From Coriobacteriia bacterium (GTDB taxonomy: Bacteria > Actinomycetota > Coriobacteriia > Anaerosomatales > PHET01), in contig JAXMKZ010000005.1 in NCBI GenBank assembly GCA_034370385.1, positions 1 through 64,000 on the forward strand: DNA of 64,000 nucleotides, in the 5' to 3' direction. The notes under the pieces were generated by a model that worked only from the letters and a program-made list of their open reading frames with translations, did no database searches and was not told the origin of the DNA. The translations under genes and the position numbers were made by a program. Shown one piece after another: positions 57,930 to 64,000 of the stretch (position 1 is its first letter; the number at the start of each line of letters is the position of its first letter).

Positions 57930-60900
57930 ATGCGTTACGCTCGCTGGTTTTCGAGGATAGTCAGCCTGTCCGTCGCGGTCTCGATGCTGGCCACAGGCGT
58001 CCCGATAGCACTCGCAACCACCCCAGGAATCGTCTCGGCTTCGACCGTCGAACCCACCACGCTCTCGCAGAACTATGTTCGTCTGACGGGCTCCGGCCCC
58101 AGCGGCAGTTCTGTGGCGGTATCGAAGCGCGGCTGGTCGAAGTCCCCGTATGTCGTTATCGCATCTTCATCGTCGGCGCTGGATCAGCTCGTTGCCGCAC
58201 CGCTCGCAGGCGTGTACTCGGCTCCGCTGCTGCTGACCGACGGGAAGACCCTGTCGCGTTCAGTCAGTGGCGAGATCCGTCGGCTGGGCGCCAGAACCGC
58301 CCTCGTGGTAGGTGATACGAAACGCGTCCCGAAGAGCGTGACGACAGCACTCAAGAAGGCGGGAATCCGGACCACGAAGCGCCTGGGTGCGGCCAGCTCC
58401 TCAGCAACCGCACGTCTCGTCGCCGAGCAGATCCGCGCCCGGAGAGGAGCAGTCCCGGCGGTATTCGTCGTGAACGCCAAGTCCGTCGCGTGGGGAGCTG
58501 CGGCTGTTCCGATGGCGACGAAGTTCGGCATGCCGATTCTCTACTCGGGCACAGCGACCCTAGCCACCGACACTCGGCGCTTCCTCGAGGCTCGGAAACC
58601 GAACCAAGCGATTCTGATCGGCGGCCCGTCATCCATCACCACACCTCAGGCTGAGGCGATCAAGTCCGCTGCCGGCATCGACGATTCGAGAGTGATGCGG
58701 GTGTCGGGCACCAGCGTCTATGATTCGGCGGCTCAACTGGGCGAGATGGGATTCGCGCAGGGCTTGTCATACGCAAACACGGCTATAGCAGCTGCTTCGA
58801 ACAACTCGGATCTCTACGTCGCGGCAACACTGGCGGCACGCAAGCGCGGCATGTTGATTCCGTCTGCAGGTTCAGCAGTTCCACAGTCCACCTATGACTT
58901 CATCGAGTCCCATTGTTCATCGATGAAATCGGTGTGGCTTGTCGGAAGCAGCAACTCGATTCCGAACGCACAGCTGTCCGACCTGAAGGAGGCAGGGCAG
59001 ACCCTGTTCAAAGACGACGTGAAGGTCGTGAAGGAGGCGCTGAACAGCGATCTGGCCAGCATCTCACCGGACGCGCGGACGCTTTACTTCAACAGCGGCA
59101 CGGACCTTTCCGGCATCGAGGTGGCGGACGTTCTGGTCTCGGGCCCGACGGATGCCGCGCCGTACGGCTACCTCAAGCGAGTGGTGAATATCGAGAGCGC
59201 GGGGGCTCTGGTATCCGTGGTCACAACGGCCGCAAACCTGGGAGATGTTATCAAGAAAGGTTCCCTCGACGTGAAGATGGGGGAAGCTGGAGAACTGGGT
59301 CGCTTGCCGGGTGCCTTCGCTGTCAAAGAGGCGCGGGTCGTGGATGATACACACGTCGATGTCGAGTTCTCTGGACTCGAGGCCATCAGTGGTGAGTCCT
59401 CGGATTCAGTAGCTGCGGGAGTGCCTGCGGGTCAGATCGGCGACCCGATGAAGACCAAGATCGGTTGGTCGCGCGGTGTTCCGCTCAATCAGGAGCTCTA
59501 CAAGAGCACTGCTGCTCGCGTGTGGACTGAAGGCAATCTCACGGTCGGGATTCAGATCGCAGTCAACGCCAGCTGGGGTGTGACCTCATGGAGAACAGAG
59601 CGCGTCGGGTACCCCCAGCTCGTACGTTGGCACTGGTGGGGTCCGGAGTTTCGCCAAGCGTTCTACGAAACGCGCATTCCCACAGGATTCGGGCTGGAGA
59701 GCGCATCGTTCGTCACGCACTTCAATGAGGCCCTGAACCTCAAGATCCTGTGGACGGGCGCATGGACTATGGAGCGCACGAAGGACCTAGGGCGCATCAA
59801 ACTGGCAAGTGCGGCCTTCCCAATCGGCTTCGTGCCGGTCGTCATAACGTTCGGCATGACTCCAACCGTCGGAGTCCAGGGCGCTTTGGGGGTGTCGGGC
59901 AGCGTTCAAGTCACCCAGAGCTTCAACGCAAGCGCTGGGTATGCTTGGCACTACGAGAGGGGCGGCACATCGCTTTCCTCGAGCACCAACAGCTGCAACT
60001 TCCAGCTCCCGACCGGGTCCCTGACCGGATACGCCAAGGGGTGGGCTGGCGTGCGCATGGACGCGATGTTCTACGACGTGGCGGGACCTTACGCGGAGCC
60101 TCGCGCGTTCCTGCGCCTAGACGGCAACTCGGCCTGGAGCCCAGCGTTCAAACTGCGCGCCGGGATCGAAATGACATGGGGAGGACAACTCGAATTCTTC
60201 GGAATGCGGAAGTCCTGGGGGTTCGGTCCTGCGACGCTGTGGTCAACGCTTCTGTACCCGCGGGTGAAAATATTCCGCTCAATGCCAGCGGGGGCAGCAG
60301 CAGCGTCGCCTGCCTTGCTACGCGCTCAGAACGCACCTGAAAGCCAGGCTGAGACCGTCACCATCGACCCGGCAACGGTGCAGCCAACGGACTTCTCACT
60401 GGAACCGACCGGCACGCAGGTGCTCGACGCGCAGCTCCTTCCCGACGCCCGTACTGTCCGACTCACGACGACCCCTCTCGTCCAAGGCGTAACTTACGCA
60501 GTGAACGTAGCTGACCTGCTCATTCTCGATGTGGAGGGTCAGCCCGTCGTAGCCTCTGGAGCTCCGTTCAGCCTGCGGGAGAGAGTCGCACCCACCACAT
60601 CGCTCTCTGTTCCGCCACCCGATGGGCTGGAGGGCTGGTATCGAACTCCGCCGCTTGTAACGCTGGCGGCGGATGAGCCGGGCTTCACGAAGCTGGCGTG
60701 GGGCACGACGACCCCCACTGTCGACGGCCCGGGGTTCAGTGCAGGCACCACGACAACCGCCCCATCAGGGGAGAACCGCTTGTACTACTACTCAACCGAT
60801 CTCGCGGGCAACAGCGAGCCGGTCAAGAGCGCACCGTTCAAAGTGGATCCGCTCGCACCCGTGAACCCGCCGTTTACTGCCGGGACCGCTGTTTCCTCTC

Positions 60901-61460
60901 CAACCAACGCCGCGTCAGTCAGCATGGGCTTCGCGGGGGCAATTGATGGCGCGTCAGGAGTCGCTGGTTACTCCACGTCGTGGACCTCGGGATCCGCGGG
61001 TTCTCCAGACGCCACGATAGACACAACGCTCACATCGACCACGCAGGCGCTGAGCGATGGATTCTGGTACTTCAATCTCCGAACCGTGGACAGAGCCGGC
61101 AACTGGTCTGCCGCGTCATCGATGGGCCCGTTCGTGATTGACCGAACACCGCCTACAGTGCTCTCCAGCGTTCCCCTAAATGATGCAACGGCCTCGAGCC
61201 TTCGCCAGCCGGTCAGTATCACCTTCTCTGAGGCCGTGGAGTTCGAGGACGGCGGGGTCTACGTGCAGTATCCCGATGGCCCGAACTGGCTGAACTACGC
61301 GGGTGCTGAGGCATACAATCCCGCGACTCGAACGTGGACCTGGATACCGGATGCCGACTACCCGAGCTGCGAGGTCAGGGTACTGATCGACGGAGTGCGT
61401 GACCCGGCGGGGAACTGGATGCCACCCACCACTTGGCGCTTCTGGGCCAACTGTGAGTAG
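57930..61460 (+). CDS. Cell-wall-binding-repeat surface protein
   Basis: 1,176 residues from ATG 57930, five bases after GGAGGAG. A signal peptide (MRYARWFSRIVSLSVAVSML, cleavage after about residue 30) is followed by cell wall binding repeat 2-like modules (about 55-330: SPYVVIASSSSALDQLVAAP, LVVGDTKRVPKSV, AILIGGPSSITTPQAEAI). A large middle region of unknown fold (about 430-790) and Ig-like/Big_5 domains (about 800-1176, ending with SITFSEAVEFEDG) make up the rest. It is expected on the cell surface, held non-covalently in the wall. A terminator hairpin follows. Confidence 0.88.
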   Translation: MRYARWFSRIVSLSVAVSMLATGVPIALATTPGIVSASTVEPTTLSQNYVRLTGSGPSGSSVAVSKRGWSKSPYVVIASSSSALDQLVAAPLAGVYSAPLLLTDGKTLSRSVSGEIRRLGARTALVVGDTKRVPKSVTTALKKAGIRTTKRLGAASSSATARLVAEQIRARRGAVPAVFVVNAKSVAWGAAAVPMATKFGMPILYSGTATLATDTRRFLEARKPNQAILIGGPSSITTPQAEAIKSAAGIDDSRVMRVSGTSVYDSAAQLGEMGFAQGLSYANTAIAAASNNSDLYVAATLAARKRGMLIPSAGSAVPQSTYDFIESHCSSMKSVWLVGSSNSIPNAQLSDLKEAGQTLFKDDVKVVKEALNSDLASISPDARTLYFNSGTDLSGIEVADVLVSGPTDAAPYGYLKRVVNIESAGALVSVVTTAANLGDVIKKGSLDVKMGEAGELGRLPGAFAVKEARVVDDTHVDVEFSGLEAISGESSDSVAAGVPAGQIGDPMKTKIGWSRGVPLNQELYKSTAARVWTEGNLTVGIQIAVNASWGVTSWRTERVGYPQLVRWHWWGPEFRQAFYETRIPTGFGLESASFVTHFNEALNLKILWTGAWTMERTKDLGRIKLASAAFPIGFVPVVITFGMTPTVGVQGALGVSGSVQVTQSFNASAGYAWHYERGGTSLSSSTNSCNFQLPTGSLTGYAKGWAGVRMDAMFYDVAGPYAEPRAFLRLDGNSAWSPAFKLRAGIEMTWGGQLEFFGMRKSWGFGPATLWSTLLYPRVKIFRSMPAGAAAASPALLRAQNAPESQAETVTIDPATVQPTDFSLEPTGTQVLDAQLLPDARTVRLTTTPLVQGVTYAVNVADLLILDVEGQPVVASGAPFSLRERVAPTTSLSVPPPDGLEGWYRTPPLVTLAADEPGFTKLAWGTTTPTVDGPGFSAGTTTTAPSGENRLYYYSTDLAGNSEPVKSAPFKVDPLAPVNPPFTAGTAVSSPTNAASVSMGFAGAIDGASGVAGYSTSWTSGSAGSPDATIDTTLTSTTQALSDGFWYFNLRTVDRAGNWSAASSMGPFVIDRTPPTVLSSVPLNDATASSLRQPVSITFSEAVEFEDGGVYVQYPDGPNWLNYAGAEAYNPATRTWTWIPDADYPSCEVRVLIDGVRDPAGNWMPPTTWRFWANCE

Positions 61461-61541
61461 CATCGTCAAGCCAACCGCTTGATAGACCCTTCGCTGCCAA
61501 ATGCAGTTCCAAATAGTCATTGACATTGAGGACAGATACGC

Positions 61542-61578
61542 GAAGAGGGCCGCCCCAACTGCAGGGGCGACCCTCTTC
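61542..61578 (+). terminator. Strong terminator hairpin after the surface-protein gene
   Basis: GAAGAGGGcCGCCCC / GGGGCGaCCCTCTTC form a 14-bp stem (one bulge pair) with a seven-base loop, 82 bases after the stop codon. No T-run, but stability is high. Confidence 0.7.
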
Positions 61579-61663
61579 CTTCATCGCTGCGGACAGCGAC
61601 GCGTCACGTACTCGTCGGTGGACCGTCGCATGAGCAGGACCGTCCCTGCCGATGCGCCGCCGT

Positions 61664-61732
61664 CTAGGCGGTACCGGCCTCCGCTCGACTCGCGGTGGAC
61701 CGGACTAGCGCAGCGATGGTGTGTTTACTCAA
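61664..61732 (-). CDS. 22-codon ORF behind an 11-base ribosome binding site
   Basis: On the minus strand AGGAGGTGATC, complementary to 11 bases of the 16S rRNA 3' end, is followed by TTG 61732 and 22 codons ending at TAG 61664. The first ten residues after the start (SKHTIAALVR) resemble the beginning of acetolactate synthase small subunits and ACT-domain proteins, after which similarity stops. It could be a relic or a real leader peptide. The rest of 61461-61867 holds only the terminator and no other gene. Confidence 0.3.
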   Translation of the reverse strand: MSKHTIAALVRSTASRAEAGTA

Positions 61733-61867
61733 CGCTAGATCACCTCCTCAGTCGGCGGTGCGCCCTATCGCGCCCTCGGGCGTGCGCCCGTGGCAAAGCG
61801 CGTAGCGACTAGCGTGCCGAGGAGTACCATGGAGCGCAAAGAATCTCCTCGCGCGAAAGGACCTCTC

Positions 61868-62230
61868 GTGCCCATCGTCCGCATCGATATCACGGGCCCA
61901 CAGACACCCGAGCACGTCCACGCCATCTTGCGTGGGACGCGAGCCTCGATCACCTCCTCGCTCGGCGTGGCTGACGGTCGCATCCATCTGCGTGTTGTCG
62001 AGACTCCCGCAAGTCACGTCGATGCCCCAGCGTGCCGCACCGTGCGCTACACGGTCATCGACATCGCGCTGTACGAGGGCCGCACGCCCGAGCTCAAGGC
62101 CGCCTGCGTCGCGGCCATCCGCGCAGCGCTGGCCGCCGACCCGGGCATCGAGCCCTCTGAGGTCGCTGTGGCGTTTCGCGACATGAGCACGCTCGACCTC
62201 GACGTGCTGCCCGGCGAGGCCGACGAGTGA
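61868..62230 (+). CDS. Tautomerase-superfamily protein
   Basis: 120 residues from GTG 61868, six bases after AAAGGA; this start puts Pro directly after the initiator Met (MPIVRIDITG), giving the catalytic N-terminal proline of 4-oxalocrotonate tautomerases. It is twice the length of the 62-residue family members, as in malonate semialdehyde decarboxylase or CaaD-like proteins, with a second half (YTVIDIALYEGRTPELKAA) that mimics the first. Substrate unknown. It overlaps the next gene by GTGA. Confidence 0.8.
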   Translation: MPIVRIDITGPQTPEHVHAILRGTRASITSSLGVADGRIHLRVVETPASHVDAPACRTVRYTVIDIALYEGRTPELKAACVAAIRAALAADPGIEPSEVAVAFRDMSTLDLDVLPGEADE

Positions 62231-63078
62231 AGCCGCAGGGGGCGATTCGGCTCGCCGGTGAGACCTGGTACATCCCCGGGCTGACGAACTCCGGCTACAC
62301 CGACGGCCTCGTGATCGACACGGGCGCCGAGTGCGAGCCGTACCGGGAAGCCACTCTCGACACGCTTGTCGTGACACACGGACACGCCGACCACTTCTCG
62401 ACAGGCGCCGTCGTGCGAGGCCTGGGCGCGCGGGTGATAGCCGCACGCGACGACGCCCGGCTCGTGGAAAACCCCGAGGTGAACATTCGGGGCATGTTCT
62501 CGTGGGCTCGGCCGGGAGACCAGCTCATCAGCAAGCTGTTCATGGGCACGCCGTGCCCGGTGGATGGGCTCGCAGAAGAGTGGGCGGATGACCGCGCTCG
62601 CGTGGTTCCACTTGCGGGACACACGCTAGGGCACATCGGCGTGCTCACCGCAGACGGAGTGCTCTTCAGCGGCGACGCACTCTACCAGCGCGCTTTGTGG
62701 GAGCGCCACCCACTCCCCTACGCGATCGACCCGCACATGGTGGCGGAATCGGTTCGCCGCATCGATGCCCTCGACTTCGAAATCCTCGTGCCGGGACACG
62801 GCGTGCCGTGCAGCAAACAAGAAGCGTCCGAGCACATCGCCCACCACATCGAGCGCATCACCGAGATCGAACACTTCCTGCTCGCCAAGCTCGCACAGGA
62901 GCGCACCACCGAGGAGGCGATCGCGCTGGTCTCGGCGAAGTGCGGCCTGTCAGACAACCCGGCGCAGTACTGGCTGGCGGTCACCACGGTCAAGGGCTTC
63001 CTCGGCGAGATGCTCGGCCGCGGCGCGATTGAGTTCTACGTGCGCGACAACGTCGGCTGGTGGCGGGCGAAGGCGTAG
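62227..63078 (+). CDS. Metallo-beta-lactamase-fold hydrolase
   Basis: 283 residues. Metal-binding THGHADH (motif 2), PLAGHTLGHIGV (motif 3), LFSGDALYQR (motif 4) and VPGHGVPCSKQEA (motif 5) are all present, as for glyoxalase II-like hydrolases. A C-terminal 80-residue helical segment follows (RITEIEHFLLAKLAQERTTE), as in the LACTB2-like group. Translational coupling to a tautomerase suggests a short catabolic or detoxifying pathway. Confidence 0.88.
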   Translation: MKPQGAIRLAGETWYIPGLTNSGYTDGLVIDTGAECEPYREATLDTLVVTHGHADHFSTGAVVRGLGARVIAARDDARLVENPEVNIRGMFSWARPGDQLISKLFMGTPCPVDGLAEEWADDRARVVPLAGHTLGHIGVLTADGVLFSGDALYQRALWERHPLPYAIDPHMVAESVRRIDALDFEILVPGHGVPCSKQEASEHIAHHIERITEIEHFLLAKLAQERTTEEAIALVSAKCGLSDNPAQYWLAVTTVKGFLGEMLGRGAIEFYVRDNVGWWRAKA

Positions 63079-63083
63079 CGTTC

Positions 63084-63102
63084 GTGCGGAGAGCCCCCGC
63101 AC
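63084..63102. terminator. Hairpin between convergent genes
   Basis: GTGCGG-AGAGCCC-CCGCAC, 6-bp stem, six bases after the hydrolase stop codon and facing the convergent gene at 63138. Confidence 0.5.
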
Positions 63103-63137
63103 GTCGCCTCATGTGGCTACGATCCTCGTCGCCCGTA

Positions 63138-64000
63138 CTACGCCTTGCGCGCCCACTTGAAGCTCGCGAACTGTCCGGAGACCTTCTCCATGAAGTCGGG
63201 TAGACCGCCCCTGTACTCGAGGTCCTTGAGCCTGGCCTCGGCCGCCTCGGTGGTGAGCTTGCCCGACTGCACGTCCTTGATGACGTCCATGCCCGCCTTG
63301 AGATTGGGGGGCGGATCCTTCACGCCGTAGCCCTGCTTGGCGTAGCCGTCGCCCACACCTTCGAGCGAGTGGACGGCCTTGTCGGCTTGCTTGTACGCGT
63401 CGAGGACGTTGCCTTCGTTGTAGGAAGCGACGATCTTGGTCTCGTAGGTCTTGCCCAAGCCGTCGGGGTCGAGCAGCGTGGACTTGCCGGCCTTGACCAT
63501 GTCGACGTTTGGTGTGATCTGCGTCTTCTCCCACTTGCCGGTCTTCTCGTTGTAGACCGTGCCCTGATCGGCCATGTCGACGCTCGCCTCGGCGTGGTAC
63601 TGGTCGGTCGCGAGCTGCTGGTGGTCCTTGGCCCACTTGGCCGCTCCTTTGGGGTCGGTGGGACCGCCGGTCTCCGCGGCGAAGATGCGGTGTGACTCGG
63701 CCGCCCACTTCTCCTTCTTCAGCTCGATGAAGCGGCGCTGTCCGGTCACAGGGTCGGTGGAGACGTAGCCCACGCGGTAGTCGCGGTCCACACCATCAGG
63801 GGTGCCGAAGCTCTCGACCTCGATCTTCTTGCCGTTGGCCTCGGGCACGTTCTCAGCCACCCACTGCTCAAGCTTGCGGTCGTGCCCCTCGTAGATCTCC
63901 GCGCGGGTCTCGTGCATCTTCTTCCACAGGTCCGGGTGGCGCTTCTTGAGCTCGCGCATCGCGTCGGGGTCGCGCAGGATCTTCTCCACGGTGGCGCGGT
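63138..64000 (-). CDS. C-terminal part of a large unknown protein
   Basis: The frame is open through the right edge, with at least 287 residues visible and no convincing start. Charged, helix-rich sequence (MRELKKRHPDLWKKMHETRA; QQLATDQYHAEASVDMADQG; DAYKQADKAVHSLEGVGDGY) with no domain I recognise. The lack of membrane or catalytic motifs and the long lysine-rich helical composition would fit the tail of a secreted or polymorphic-toxin-like protein, but this is a guess. Confidence 0.6.
   Translation of the reverse strand, partial: RATVEKILRDPDAMRELKKRHPDLWKKMHETRAEIYEGHDRKLEQWVAENVPEANGKKIEVESFGTPDGVDRDYRVGYVSTDPVTGQRRFIELKKEKWAAESHRIFAAETGGPTDPKGAAKWAKDHQQLATDQYHAEASVDMADQGTVYNEKTGKWEKTQITPNVDMVKAGKSTLLDPDGLGKTYETKIVASYNEGNVLDAYKQADKAVHSLEGVGDGYAKQGYGVKDPPPNLKAGMDVIKDVQSGKLTTEAAEARLKDLEYRGGLPDFMEKVSGQFASFKWARKA

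Noticed and set aside
61501-61812. 103-codon plus-strand ORF
   Set aside because: It reads through the strong terminator hairpin and has arginine-rich shadow composition.
1-64000. Search by eye for CRISPR arrays, tRNA, rRNA and IS elements
   Set aside because: No regularly spaced repeats, no cloverleaf-like segments and no transposase genes were recognised.

Overview
This is a 64 kb stretch of GC-rich bacterial chromosome with short intergenic gaps, many GTG starts and several promoters whose -10 box lies so close to the start codon that the mRNA is probably leaderless. Those traits, a cell-wall-binding-repeat surface protein, an aldehyde:ferredoxin oxidoreductase (AOR) with its own sulfur-carrier genes and an hgcAB pair suggest an anaerobic actinobacterium of Coriobacteriia/OPB41 type. 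That placement is inference; no rRNA or marker gene is present. I saw no tRNA, rRNA, IS element or CRISPR array.

Layout. 0-6.7 kb is a defence and toxin-antitoxin zone: remnants of a type ISP restriction enzyme and of a RhuM-like gene, a nuclease-type ATPase, a Rieske protein, a nucleotidyltransferase antitoxin between duplicated sequence, and an MqsR/MqsA-like pair. 6.8-14.7 kb holds a broken dienelactone hydrolase, a P-type ATPase, a cysteine-synthase-like enzyme, a HEPN/MNT toxin-antitoxin pair, and a GyrI-like/racemase/DinB operon. 14.8-21.3 kb is the metal and redox core: AOR, MoaD-like and ThiF-like genes, then an arsR-hgcA-hgcB operon (mercury methylation) with a divergent methyltransferase. 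21.3-29.8 kb carries a lysine-rich protein, a PHP-glycosyltransferase fusion, a degenerate Ppx-like protein, a CYTH protein, and a TetR/flavodoxin divergon with clear operators. 30.5-36 kb has an enolase paralogue next to a phosphatase and an arsenosugar-type operon whose radical SAM gene (arsS) appears to encode selenocysteine at an in-frame UGA.

35.9-40.7 kb looks like a cluster of integron attC sites without an integrase in the window: small acetyltransferase, glyoxalase-fold, DUF1569 and membrane genes, all on the minus strand and separated by attC-like hairpins. 40.8-45.8 kb is an operon of Ppx/GppA, CHAD, a papain-like protein and a HerA-like ATPase, suggesting polyphosphate-related work. 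45.9-57.6 kb has mixed metabolic and transport genes (spermidine-synthase-like, ATP-grasp, LysE, Ca/Na exchanger, AzlCD), a second HEPN/MNT pair flanked by 46-bp repeats, and a radical SAM/SPASM gene. 57.7-64 kb holds a 1,176-residue surface protein behind a structured leader resembling a c-di-GMP riboswitch, a tautomerase/metallo-beta-lactamase pair and an edge-truncated gene.

The strongest points for follow-up are hgcAB with its ArsR control region, the selenocysteine reading of arsS, and the attC cluster.
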